NCBI GenBank assembly: GCA_963812525.1
Contig: CAWEVL010000011.1
Coordinates: forward strand, 310,001 to 374,000
Direction of reading: 5' to 3'
Source of the DNA: Bog-756 sp963812525
Lineage (GTDB): Bacteria > Actinomycetota > Acidimicrobiia > Acidimicrobiales > RAAP-2
Length of the DNA stretch: 64,000 nt
Numbering within the stretch: position 1 is the first letter of the stretch; each line of letters opens with the position of its first letter. Of the stretch, positions 1 to 8,742 are shown in pieces. The translations under genes and the position numbers were made by a program. Below the pieces are notes generated by a model that searched no databases, was not told where the DNA came from, and was given only the letters and a program-made list of their open reading frames with translations.

Positions 1-43
1 CGCCATCGCGAAAGTTGTGGACGCCACCCCGCTCGGGACCCGG
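1..43. other. Window edge, no gene seen
   Basis: The 43 bases between the window edge and the dnaE stop codon show no recognisable gene or terminator. They are the region just downstream of dnaE. Confidence 0.5.
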
Positions 44-3000
44 TCATCTCTGGATGGCGTTGGGTCCGAGGAGCACGCGGAGCTCGCCGACCAGCCCCCG
101 CCGGCTGTCCACGTTGAACTCGGACGGGAGGCGCAGCACCTTCTGACCCACGTGGAGGAAGACGGGCGAGTGGCCGGGATGTTCCCGCAGCAGGCGCTTC
201 AGGCCGTCGACCTTGGTGTCGGTGAGGCTGTTGAGCGGCAGCGAGATCCGCAGGTCGGTGCAGCCGTCAACGGCCAGCTCGGGCCGCTGGACCTCCATGC
301 ACACCAGCTTCAGGCGATCGTCCCGCAGGTCGACCCGGCCCTTCAGGACCACGATGGCGTCGTCGTCCAGGAGGGCGCCGTAGTCGGCCATGGACTTGGG
401 GAACACGAAGACCTCGATGGAGGCGTTGAGGTCCTCCAGGACGAAGGTGGCCATCAGGTCGCCCTTCTTGGTGTAGCGGCGCTTCAGCTCGGTCACCACC
501 CCGCCCACCAGCCGGACCTGGCCCTCGCCCCCGAACCCTCCGGCACCGCCCCCGGTGGGGTCCGGGTCGGCGTCCCGCAGCTCGGCCAGGGTGCAGTCGG
601 TCAGGCGGGACAGGGACCCCTCCATGCCCATCAGCGGGTGGTCGCTGATGTAGAGGCCGAGCATCTCCTTCTCGAAGGCCAGGCGCTGGCTCTTGTCGAA
701 CTCGGTGTCAGGGATGGGGATGCGGGTGTCGCCGAAGCCGGTGGTCTGGCCCTCGGTCTCGGTCTCCAGCGAGGCGAACAGGGACACCACGCCGGCGTCG
801 TGCTCGCGCCGGCGCTCCATGGTCCGGTCCACGATCTCTTCGAACACCAGGCACAGGCCCTGCCGCGGGTGGCCGAGGGAGTCGAAGCCGCCCGCCTTGA
901 TCAGCGAGTCGAGCGTGCGCTTGTTGAGGACCTGGGGGTCGACGCGCTGGCAGAAGTCGTAGAAGTCGGCGAACGGTCCACCGGCCTCCCGCTCGGCCAC
1001 CACCAGGGCCACCAGGCCCTCGCCGACGTTGCGCACGGCGGCCAGGCCGAAGGTGATGGCCCCGGGCTGGTCGCCCTGGGCCCCGACGGTGCCCTGCCCG
1101 TCGGAGAAGTCGGCCGAGAACTCGGCCAGGGACCGGTTCACGTCGGGTACCAGCACCTCGATCCCGAGCGACCGGCACTCGGCCAGGTACACCGCCGTCT
1201 TGTCCTTGTTGTCCTTGACCGAGGTGAGCAGGCTGGCCAGGTACTCCACCGGGAAGTGGGCCTTGAGCCACGCCGTCTGGTAGGCGATGAACCCGTAGCC
1301 GTAGGCGTGGGACTTGTTGAAGGCGTAGTCGGCGAAGGGCTCGATGATGTCGAACAGGTCGGTGCCGAGGGACTGTTCGTAGCCGGTGGCCACGCAGCCC
1401 TCCACGAACTTCTCGCGCTCGGCCTGGATGAGGGCCCGGATCTTCTTGCCGCACGCCTTGCGCAGGTTGTCCGCCTCGGCCAGGTCGTAGCCGGCGATCT
1501 TCTGGGCCACCCGCATGACCGACTCCTGGTAGATCATCAGCCCGTACGTGTCGCCGAGGACCTCCTCCAGGTCGGGATGGAGGTAGGCGACGGGCTGGCG
1601 GCCGTTCTTCCGGTCGGCGTAGTCGCGGTGCATGTTGGCCGCCATCGGACCCGGCCGGTAGAGGGCCACCAGGGCGGCCACGTCGTCGAAACTGGTGGGG
1701 GCCAGGGAGCGCATCAGGGACCGCATCGGGCCCCCCTCGAGCTGGAACACCCCCATCGAGTCCCCCCGGCACAGCATGGCGAAGGTCTCGGGGTCGTCGA
1801 GCGGGATGTTGTCGATGTCCGGCCGGTTGCCGGTGGACACGGCGATGAGGTCGAGGGCCCGTTCGATGACCGAGAGGTTGCGCAGCCCGAGGAAGTCCAT
1901 CTTGAGCAGGCCCAGGTCCTCGACCCCGTGCATCTCGTACTGGGTCACCACCGGGGCGTCGTCGGGGTTGTTGCCGTCCGGCTTGCGCTGGACCGGGACG
2001 TACTCGGTCAGGGGCTCGTCCGTGATGACCACGGCGGCGGCGTGGATGCCGTCCTGGCGGCGGAGGCCCTCGAGCCCCTTGGCCACGTCGATGACCCGCT
2101 TGGCCTCGTCGTCGGTCTCGTACATGACGCGGAGCTCGCCGGCGGCGGCGAAGCCGTCCTCGTGGCCCTCGGTGCGGTCCAGGCAGGCGGCCAACGGGGT
2201 GTCCCGGCCCATGAGCAGGGGCGGCATGGCCTTGGCGATCTTGTCGCCCACGATGTAGGGGTAGCCCAGGACCCGGGCGGCATCGCGCACCGCGGCCCGG
2301 GCCTTGATGGTGGAGAACGTGACGATCTGGGCCACGTGGTCCGATCCGTAGCGCTCGGCGGCGTACTTGATCATGTCGCCCCGGTAGCGTTCGTCGAAGT
2401 CCATGTCGATGTCGGGCATCTGGACCCGGCCCGGGTTGAGGAACCGCTCGAAGAGCAGGTCGTAGCGGATGGGGTCGAGGTCGACGATCTGCAGGCAGTA
2501 GGCCACGCAGCAGCCGGCGGCGGAGCCCCGGCCCGGTCCCACCCGGATCCCCCGGGAACGGGCGAAGTGGATGAGGTCCCACACCACGAGGAAGTAGGCC
2601 GAGAACCCCATGTCGCCGATGACGCCGAGCTCGTAGTCGAGGCGCTGCATGACCCCGGCCGGCACCGGGTGGCCGTAGCGGCGCTTGGCCCCTTCGACGC
2701 TCAGGTGCCGGAGGTAGGCGGCGGCCCGCTCCTCGTAGGTCTCACCCACGAACTCGTCGGGGACGGGGAACTTGGGCAGGCTGGGCCGGCCGAAGTCGAT
2801 CTCGACGTTGGCCCGCTCGGCGATCAACAGCGTGTTGTCGCACGCCTCGGGCAGTTCGGCGAAGAGGTGGCGCATCTCCGCCGCCGACTTCAGGTAGTGC
2901 TCCTCACCCTCGAACTTGAACCGCTTGGGGTCGTCGATGAGGGCCCCGGTCTGGACGCAGAGCAGGGCGTCGTGGGCCACATGGTCCTCGCGGTGGGTGT

Positions 3001-3670
3001 AGTGGCTGTCGTTGGTGGCCAGCAGGGGGGCGCCGATCCGACGGGCGATCTCCACCAGGGCCGGGTTGGTCTTGTGCTGCTCGGGCAGCCCGTGGTCCTG
3101 CAGCTCCACGAAGAGGTTGTCCCGGCCGAAGATGTCCTGGAGGCGTGCGGCCAGCGTCTCGGCCTTGATCCGGTCGTCGGCCAGCAGGGCCTGGAGCACC
3201 ACCCCGCCCAGGCAGCCGGTGGTGGCGATGAGGCCGGTGCTGTGCCGCTCGAGGAGCTCCCAGTCCAGCCTGGGCTTGTAGTAGTACCCCTCCAGGTAGG
3301 CGGCCGACGACAGCTTGAGCAGGTTCCGGTAGCCCTCGGTGGTCTCGGCCAGCAGGGTGAGGTGGTAGTAGAGCTTCTCCCCGCCGGCGACGTCGCCGCC
3401 GGTGTCGTCGACCTTGCCCTTCCGGACCGGGCGCTCGTGCCGCGACTCGGCGGCCATGTAGGCCTCGGTGCCGATGACCGGGTTGACGCCGGCGGCACGG
3501 CAGGCGGCGTAGAAGTCGAGGACGCCGTACATGTTGCCGTGATCGGTGATCCCGAGGGCCGGCTGCCCGTCGTCCACCGCCGCCTGGACCAGGTCCTTGA
3601 CCCGGGCGGCACCGTCGAGCATCGAGAACTCGGTGTGGGTGTGCAGGTGGGTGAACGACCGTGTCGCCAA
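44..3670 (-). CDS. dnaE: DNA polymerase III alpha subunit
   Basis: Replicative DNA polymerase, 1208 aa, the full length of DnaE1-type enzymes. The N-terminal PHP domain opens with HLHTHTEFS and keeps the metal ligands (TDHGN, EAYMA, NDSHY) that are lost in E. coli DnaE, so an intrinsic proofreading exonuclease, as known for mycobacterial DnaE1, is likely. The polymerase core has the catalytic carboxylates in PDIDMDFDE and LLKMDFLG. A helix-hairpin-helix region and a C-terminal OB fold (VRLVGGVVTELKRRYTKKG onward) follow. The start is a TTG about ten bases after GAGGAAGG. It is the last gene of a minus-strand group behind bpa. The gap of 146 bp (3671-3816) could carry its own promoter. Confidence 0.97.
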   Translation of the reverse strand: MATRSFTHLHTHTEFSMLDGAARVKDLVQAAVDDGQPALGITDHGNMYGVLDFYAACRAAGVNPVIGTEAYMAAESRHERPVRKGKVDDTGGDVAGGEKLYYHLTLLAETTEGYRNLLKLSSAAYLEGYYYKPRLDWELLERHSTGLIATTGCLGGVVLQALLADDRIKAETLAARLQDIFGRDNLFVELQDHGLPEQHKTNPALVEIARRIGAPLLATNDSHYTHREDHVAHDALLCVQTGALIDDPKRFKFEGEEHYLKSAAEMRHLFAELPEACDNTLLIAERANVEIDFGRPSLPKFPVPDEFVGETYEERAAAYLRHLSVEGAKRRYGHPVPAGVMQRLDYELGVIGDMGFSAYFLVVWDLIHFARSRGIRVGPGRGSAAGCCVAYCLQIVDLDPIRYDLLFERFLNPGRVQMPDIDMDFDERYRGDMIKYAAERYGSDHVAQIVTFSTIKARAAVRDAARVLGYPYIVGDKIAKAMPPLLMGRDTPLAACLDRTEGHEDGFAAAGELRVMYETDDEAKRVIDVAKGLEGLRRQDGIHAAAVVITDEPLTEYVPVQRKPDGNNPDDAPVVTQYEMHGVEDLGLLKMDFLGLRNLSVIERALDLIAVSTGNRPDIDNIPLDDPETFAMLCRGDSMGVFQLEGGPMRSLMRSLAPTSFDDVAALVALYRPGPMAANMHRDYADRKNGRQPVAYLHPDLEEVLGDTYGLMIYQESVMRVAQKIAGYDLAEADNLRKACGKKIRALIQAEREKFVEGCVATGYEQSLGTDLFDIIEPFADYAFNKSHAYGYGFIAYQTAWLKAHFPVEYLASLLTSVKDNKDKTAVYLAECRSLGIEVLVPDVNRSLAEFSADFSDGQGTVGAQGDQPGAITFGLAAVRNVGEGLVALVVAEREAGGPFADFYDFCQRVDPQVLNKRTLDSLIKAGGFDSLGHPRQGLCLVFEEIVDRTMERRREHDAGVVSLFASLETETEGQTTGFGDTRIPIPDTEFDKSQRLAFEKEMLGLYISDHPLMGMEGSLSRLTDCTLAELRDADPDPTGGGAGGFGGEGQVRLVGGVVTELKRRYTKKGDLMATFVLEDLNASIEVFVFPKSMADYGALLDDDAIVVLKGRVDLRDDRLKLVCMEVQRPELAVDGCTDLRISLPLNSLTDTKVDGLKRLLREHPGHSPVFLHVGQKVLRLPSEFNVDSRRGLVGELRVLLGPNAIQR

Positions 3671-3816
3671 CGGGCGGGTGCCTTCCTCGGGTTGTGGGGT
3701 CTCGTCCCGGGTTCTCCACAGGGTGTGGACGAGTTACAGCGTTGTCATTCCGACGATAGCGCGCCCGGGTGACGCCCGAGGACCTTGCCGGTCGGCGCAG
3801 GTCGGCGGGGTCCGGT

Positions 3817-4383
3817 TCAGAGATACGTGCCCGGGCGGCCGGTGTCGGGTGGTCCCTGGGGCAGCGACCGCTGGCGCATCTCGTCCAACTGGGCCCGGGC
3901 CGCCACCTGCTGGGCCACCAGCGTGGCCTGGATCCCGTGGAACAGGCCCTCCAGCCAGCCCACCAGCTGGGCGTGGGCGATCCGGAGCTCGGCGTCGGAC
4001 GGGGTCTCCGAGTCGAAGGGGATGGAGATCCTGTCCAGCTCGGCGGCCAGGTCCGGGGAGAGTCCCTCAGCCAGCTCCCGGATGGACTGCTCGTAGATCT
4101 CGCGGAGCCGGCCCCGGCTGGCCTCGTCCAGCGGAGCCTGGCGCACCTCCTCCAGCAGCTGCTTGACCATGGAGCCGATGCGGAGCAGCTTGGCCGGCCG
4201 TTCGATGGACTCGTCCGGTCCGTCGTCCTCGTCGCCGCCCCTGTCCGGGCCGCTCAGGACCTCGACGGCACTCTCCGACCCCTGGGCGTCGTGCGGGTCG
4301 ACGACCTCGGGCCGGAGCGGGTGGGACCCGTCGCCGGACGGGGTCGGGGTCTCGGTCGGTCGATCGGGGGTCTCGGCGTCCAT
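3817..4383 (-). CDS. bpa: Bacterial proteasome activator (Bpa/PafE family)
   Basis: A 188-aa protein with an acidic, low-complexity first 55 residues and a helical core (VKQLLEEVRQ, LSPDLAAELDRI, LVGWLEGLFHGI) typical of Bpa/PafE. In mycobacteria this ATP-independent ring opens the 20S proteasome using a C-terminal GQYL tail. Here the protein ends in RPGTYL, so the tail is GTYL, with the penultimate Tyr kept. This implies that the organism has a 20S proteasome outside the window. The ATG lies two bases after the stop of the phosphodiesterase-like gene, so the two are probably co-transcribed. Family assignment is from the core pattern and tail; function is inferred. Confidence 0.88.
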   Translation of the reverse strand: MDAETPDRPTETPTPSGDGSHPLRPEVVDPHDAQGSESAVEVLSGPDRGGDEDDGPDESIERPAKLLRIGSMVKQLLEEVRQAPLDEASRGRLREIYEQSIRELAEGLSPDLAAELDRISIPFDSETPSDAELRIAHAQLVGWLEGLFHGIQATLVAQQVAARAQLDEMRQRSLPQGPPDTGRPGTYL

Positions 4384-4385
4384 GG

Positions 4386-5564
4386 TCAGATGCTCCCATC
4401 CCGGCTGAGGGCCACCAAGGGGACCAGCAGCTCGTCGGCGGTCAATGAACCGTGTCGGCTCAGCAACCGGCTCTCCCCGGTGTCGGCCGGGTCCACGAAG
4501 GCCAGGGGGGCGTGGGGGAGGAGGGCCACGTCCCCCAGTCGGGCGACCAGCTCGGCCCGGAGCGGCCCGCCGAACACCCCCTCGTCCACCACCTGGTCCC
4601 GGCTCATGACCCAGGTGGTGGCCCCGTACCGCTCGGCCAGGGACCGTTCGAGGTCGGGGGCGGCACCGGGGCGGGCGTGCACCCAGCGGAAGCGGCCCTC
4701 GCCGGAGAGGAAGGCCACCGAGGACATTACGTCACGCCCGAGCAGCTCGACCCGGGGGCCCACGTCGATCTCGCCGTGGTCGGCCGTCACCACCAGCGCC
4801 GCCCCCGGGGGCAGCCGATCCGCCAGGTCGGCCACCAGCCGGTCCACGGCCACCAGCTCGGCGTCGTACAGCTCGCCCAGCCCGCTGGCGTGGGCCACCT
4901 TGTCCAGTCCGTCGTAGTACGCGTAGACGAGCGGCTCCCCCTCGGCCAGCAGGCGCCCCACCTCGGGCGGCAGTGACGACAGCACCCGGTAGCCGTGCAG
5001 CGGGGAGTTCCCGAGGTGGGCGGCGGTGAACCCGGTGCCGCCGAACTCGTGCTTGGACACCACCGGCACGGCGCGGGAGGCGCCGGGAAAGGACGGGTAG
5101 GGCTGGAGCCGGCGGGCCGGGACCTCCCGCCGGACGTCGCGGGCCGCGCCGCTCCCGAGGGTCCAACGGAGGACGTTCAGGATCTGGTCGTCGAGCGCCA
5201 GCCGGTAGCCCAGGAGCCCGTGGTCGCTCGGCGGCCGCCCGGTGGTGATGGAGGTGAGGGCGCAGGCCGTGGTGGTGGGGGCCACCGAGGTGATGGGGCG
5301 CTCGATGCCTTCGGCACCGGACAGGGTGGGGGCCAGCGCCGACCGGGCCCGGAGCTGCTGCCAGCCCAGGCCGTCGAGGACCAGGAGGACCACCTGCGCG
5401 GCGCGACGGGCCAGGTCGGGAAGCCAGCCGGCGTCGGCGTCGGGCGGGTCCTGGCCGGAGATGAGGGTGGGGACGACGTTGGCGATGCAGGCGCCCCGGT
5501 AGTCGGGGAGGAGCGGGGCCGGCGGGTCGGGGGTGCCTCGGGGGGACGGTGGCGAATCGGACAC
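4386..5564 (-). CDS. Alkaline phosphatase superfamily phosphodiesterase / nucleotide pyrophosphatase-like
   Basis: About 392 aa. Metal-site motifs of type I phosphodiesterases are visible in order: VLLVLDGLGW (Asp), SVAPTTTACALTS (Thr nucleophile region), YAYYDGLDKVAHASG (Asp/His) and VVTADHGEID (Asp-His). The substrate is unknown. No clear signal peptide is present, so a cytosolic or loosely attached enzyme is likely. I chose the GTG at 5564 because a TAGTGT -10 box lies eight bases before it, suggesting a leaderless mRNA. A GTG at 5576 (396 aa) is the alternative. It is followed directly by bpa. Confidence 0.8.
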   Translation of the reverse strand: MSDSPPSPRGTPDPPAPLLPDYRGACIANVVPTLISGQDPPDADAGWLPDLARRAAQVVLLVLDGLGWQQLRARSALAPTLSGAEGIERPITSVAPTTTACALTSITTGRPPSDHGLLGYRLALDDQILNVLRWTLGSGAARDVRREVPARRLQPYPSFPGASRAVPVVSKHEFGGTGFTAAHLGNSPLHGYRVLSSLPPEVGRLLAEGEPLVYAYYDGLDKVAHASGLGELYDAELVAVDRLVADLADRLPPGAALVVTADHGEIDVGPRVELLGRDVMSSVAFLSGEGRFRWVHARPGAAPDLERSLAERYGATTWVMSRDQVVDEGVFGGPLRAELVARLGDVALLPHAPLAFVDPADTGESRLLSRHGSLTADELLVPLVALSRDGSI

Positions 5565-5572
5565 AGCTGCCG

Positions 5573-5578
5573 ACACTA
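5573..5578 (-). promoter_or_regulatory. -10 box (TAGTGT), leaderless type
   Basis: TAGTGT on the minus strand, with an eight-base spacer to the GTG at 5564. It fits the TANNNT leaderless pattern seen throughout the window. No convincing -35 box. Confidence 0.4.
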
Positions 5579-5597
5579 GGCGACGTCCACCCGGTGG

Positions 5598-6320
5598 TCA
5601 GCTCCGGGGCAGCAGGGCCCGGATCGTCTTGTAGCAGTGGCCGTCCCGGGGGGTGGAGATCGACGCCACCAGGTAGTGGGGCTTGAAGCCGAGGGCGGCG
5701 GCCAGGTCCTTGCCGGCCAGCCGGTCCCGACGGGCCACGTCCAGGGCCCGTTCGGCACGCGGGTCCTCCACCGGGAGCCAGTTGTCGCTCCTGCCCCATC
5801 CGAAGCGGACCCACGTGGACCGGTCCTCGATCCGGCGGAACAGGACCGGTCCCTTGGTCGGGACGACGAGGGCCAGCGATGGCCGGAAGCCTCGGAACTC
5901 CCAGTACGGGGCCGACGCCCCCGGGAACCCGAGTACGTGCTCCTCGACCGGCGCCGTGAGCGGATGGAGGAGCTGACGGACCCGACGCCCGTGGAGGGTG
6001 CCGAGATGGCGGGGCAGTCCCGTGGCCGTCACCGCCTCGGGCTGGGCCAGGTCGTCGCGCTCGGGCTCGTCGGCCAGCTGGGCCTCGACCACGTCGAAGG
6101 GAACCAGGTCGGGGCCGTGGTCCTCGGGCCAGGTCACACGGACTCGCACCAGGGTCCCCGAGGCCAGGTCCACGCCGGTGGTGTCCTCGGCATGACAGGC
6201 CAGCACCAGGACGACCAGCGCCGTCCCGCCCGACACCTCGATCTCGGCCCGGGGCCGGATGCTGCGGACCACGTCCCGAGCGGTGCCGCTCCGGGGGGTG
6301 CGGGTCGACGGCTTGGTCAC
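5598..6320 (-). CDS. Conserved hypothetical protein, 240 aa
   Basis: I do not recognise the family. The protein is soluble, with no signal or membrane segment. It has a basic N-terminus (TKPSTRTPRSG), a beta-rich middle part and a tryptophan-rich stretch (WVRFGWGRSDNW) before a C-terminal Arg-rich helix. The GTG start overlaps the stop of the DUF255 gene as GTGA, a four-base overlap that points to translational coupling and a shared transcript. That is the only clue to its role. Confidence 0.7.
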   Translation of the reverse strand: MTKPSTRTPRSGTARDVVRSIRPRAEIEVSGGTALVVLVLACHAEDTTGVDLASGTLVRVRVTWPEDHGPDLVPFDVVEAQLADEPERDDLAQPEAVTATGLPRHLGTLHGRRVRQLLHPLTAPVEEHVLGFPGASAPYWEFRGFRPSLALVVPTKGPVLFRRIEDRSTWVRFGWGRSDNWLPVEDPRAERALDVARRDRLAGKDLAAALGFKPHYLVASISTPRDGHCYKTIRALLPRS

Positions 6321-8402
6321 CGGAGCTCCGCCGGCCCGGCCGAGGACCGCAGCTGCGCCAGCAGGGTGTCGACGTCGTCGGCCGGCAGCTGGCAGGCGTA
6401 GTTCCGGCACACGTAGACCCGGTGCTCGTCCCGGTCGGCCCACAGCGGCGACGGGGTCGGCTCGCCCCAGGCCAGGACCAGCCCGGGCCACCAGCCGGAG
6501 CGGACCGCGTCGACCAGGTCGGGGCGGTCCCCGGTGACCACCACCTCGGTGAACCCGTCCACCAGGAGAGAGGCGGTGACCAGGGTGTGGGCGAAGGCCG
6601 TCGGATGTCGGGTCAGGAGGTCGCCGAACATCTCCACGACCTGGCGGGCCGCGTCGGTGTACCGGGTGGTGCCGGTCAGTGCGCCCAGCCGGCCGAGGGA
6701 CAGTGCGGCCACCGCGTTGGCCGATGGGGTGGCCCCGTCGAAGATGTCCTTGGTCCGGACGATGAGGGCCTCGGCGTCGTGCCCGGTGGTGAAGAACCCC
6801 TCGTCGTCGTCGTGGAACAGGTCCAGCAGTCCGTCGGCCGTGGTCACGGCCCGTTCGGTCCAGACGGCCTCGCCGGTGAGCTCGCCCAGTCGGGTGAAGC
6901 AGTCCACCAGCCAGGCGTAGTCTCCGGCGTAGGCCAGGTGGCGGGCGCCCGTTTCGGCCTGCCAGCTGCGCAGCCAACGCCCGTCGGCCCCCCGCAGGTG
7001 GCCGAGGAGGAACTCCCCGATGGCCACCGCGGCGTCCCGCCATTCGGGGTTGCGGGTGCCGCCTGCCGCCTCGGCCAGCGACGAGGCGTACATGGCGTTC
7101 CACTCGGTGAGGACCTTGTCGTCCAGCCCGGGTCGCACCCGGCCGGCGCGGGCCTCGGCCAGGATGGCCCGTCCGGCCTCGACGTCCTCATTGCCGGTGA
7201 GCGGCCGGCCCACCGGCCGGCGCAGGATGGTGCTGCCCTCGAAGTTCCCCTGCTCGGTGAACCCGAAGAAGTCGAGCACGGCGTCGGTCACGGTGGTGGC
7301 GGCGGATCCGTCCCGGGGGTCCACGCCGGCGACGACCGCCGCGGCCACCTGCCCGGGGGTCCAGACGTAGAACCGGCCCTCGACGCCCTCGGAGTCGGCG
7401 TCCTCGGCCGAGTACACCCCGCCACCGGGCCCGGTCAGCTCCCGGCTCACATAGGCCACGATCCCTTCCATGGTCCGCAGGTAGTTCTCCCGGCCCGTGG
7501 CCTGCCAGCCGTGCAGATAGGCCCGCAGCAGCCCGGCCTGGTCGTACAGCATCTTCTCGAAGTGGGGGACCAGCCACTGGGCGTCGGTCGAGTACCGGGC
7601 GAACCCCCCGCCGAGGTGGTCGTGCATGCCGCCGGCGGCCATGGCGTCGAGGGTCAGCGTGGCCATCTCCTCCGAGTTCCGGCCCTCGGGGGTCCCGGCA
7701 TGGGCCCGGGCGTGGCCCAGGGCCAGGTCCACGAGGGTGGGCTGCGGGAACTTGGGTGCACCGCCGAACCCGCCCCACTCGGGGTCGAACCGGCCGGCCA
7801 GCTCGCCGGCCGCCTCCTCGACCAGCCCGGGGCGCGCCGTCCCGTCCCGGGCCGCCGGGTCGAACAGCGACGGCCGCCCGGTCCGGCGGGGGATGGCCGA
7901 GCGCGAGCGGATGGCCTCGGCCAACTCGTCGGCCTGGGTCTCCACTTCGTCGCGCCGCTGCCCCCACACGTCGGTGAGGGCGGCCAGCACGGTGCGGAAG
8001 GACGGCGTCCCGGCCCGGTCGGCCGGGGGGAAGTACGTCCCGCCGAAGAACGGCCGGCGGTCCGGGGTGAGGAAGACGCTCATCGGCCATCCGCCCGAGC
8101 CGGTGACCGACTGGACGGCCTCCATGTACACGGCGTCGACGTCGGGTCGCTCCTCGCGGTCCACCTTGATGGAGACGAAGGAGGAGTTGAGGACCCGCGG
8201 CGGTGGTCGGATCCTCGAACGACTCGTGGGCCATTACGTGGCACCAGTGGCACGCCGAGTACCCGACGGACAGGAAGATGGGCTTGTCCTCGACCCGGGC
8301 CCGCTCGAAGGCCTCGCTGCCCCACGGATACCAGTCGACGGGATTGTCGGCGTGCTGGCGGAGGTAGGGGGAGCTCTCCTCGGCCAGGCGGTTCGGGCTC
8401 AC
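6317..8402 (-). CDS. DUF255 thioredoxin-domain protein (YyaL/SPATA20-like), one frameshift
   Basis: After correction this is a 694-aa protein. The N-terminal thioredoxin-like domain begins NRLAEESSPYLRQHADNPVD and has a CHWC motif at residues 51-54. The rest resembles the alpha/alpha-toroid of N-acylglucosamine 2-epimerases (GGMHDHLGGGFARYS, FEKMLYDQA, WNAMYAS). Its biochemical role is not established. The frame breaks at the CCC at 8194-8196: removing one C joins ...DPTTA to VLNSSFVSIKVDREERPD, the usual family sequence. The GTG start at 8402 is supported by homology and by a TACGCT box six bases upstream. Confidence 0.85.
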
Positions 8403-8408
8403 GTCGCC

Positions 8409-8414
8409 AGCGTA
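8409..8414 (-). promoter_or_regulatory. -10 box (TACGCT), leaderless type
   Basis: TACGCT on the minus strand, six bases before the GTG of the DUF255 gene. It predicts an mRNA starting at or next to the start codon. Confidence 0.5.
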
Positions 8415-8742
8415 GTGACTGGGCGGCCGGCGCCCGGGAGTGCCCCGCCGCCCGCCGGCGGGGTGGCCGCTCAAGACCGACGGCCGGTGTGTCGATGGAA
8501 TTCCGCCGGGCCCGTCGAGTACCAGGCAGGACTCCGGGCCCGGCCCTTTCTACTCGCCCCCGGGGCGCCGGTGGGGGACCGGCCTGGTCCCATGGTGGCG
8601 GGTTCGGCGTGGCCGGCCACCCCGCTCAAGCCTTCCCGAGCGCGTTCCGATACCTAATTGCCGGGCCCGGAGCAGGACCTCGGGTGGAGCCCCGGGCCCG
8701 GTGCCCGCGGGCACGCCGGTCCACCGGGAGCGGGCCACCGGC
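8415..8742. other. Intergenic region with GC-rich palindromes
   Basis: About 330 bp with no gene I can support. It holds CCGGGCCCGG at 8661-8670, repeated at 8692-8701, and a perfect palindrome GTGCCCGCGGGCAC at 8701-8714. Because it lies just after the stop of the TPP enzyme gene, it may fold into a transcription terminator for the minus-strand operon, although no T-tract follows. Confidence 0.35.

Noticed and set aside
17..3772. Open frame of 1251 codons on the plus strand
   Set aside because: Antisense shadow of dnaE. Its composition (Val/Gly/Leu/His/Gln/Arg-rich, no domain) is typical for the complement of GC-rich coding DNA.
5598..7103. A 501-aa reading of the gene at 5598
   Set aside because: The extra N-terminal part is the shifted frame of the DUF255 gene. 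The GTGA overlap at 6317-6320 marks the real start.
8194..8196. Programmed frameshift in the DUF255 gene
   Set aside because: No slippery heptamer or downstream structure is evident, and similar +1 breaks occur in unrelated genes, so a common technical cause is more likely.
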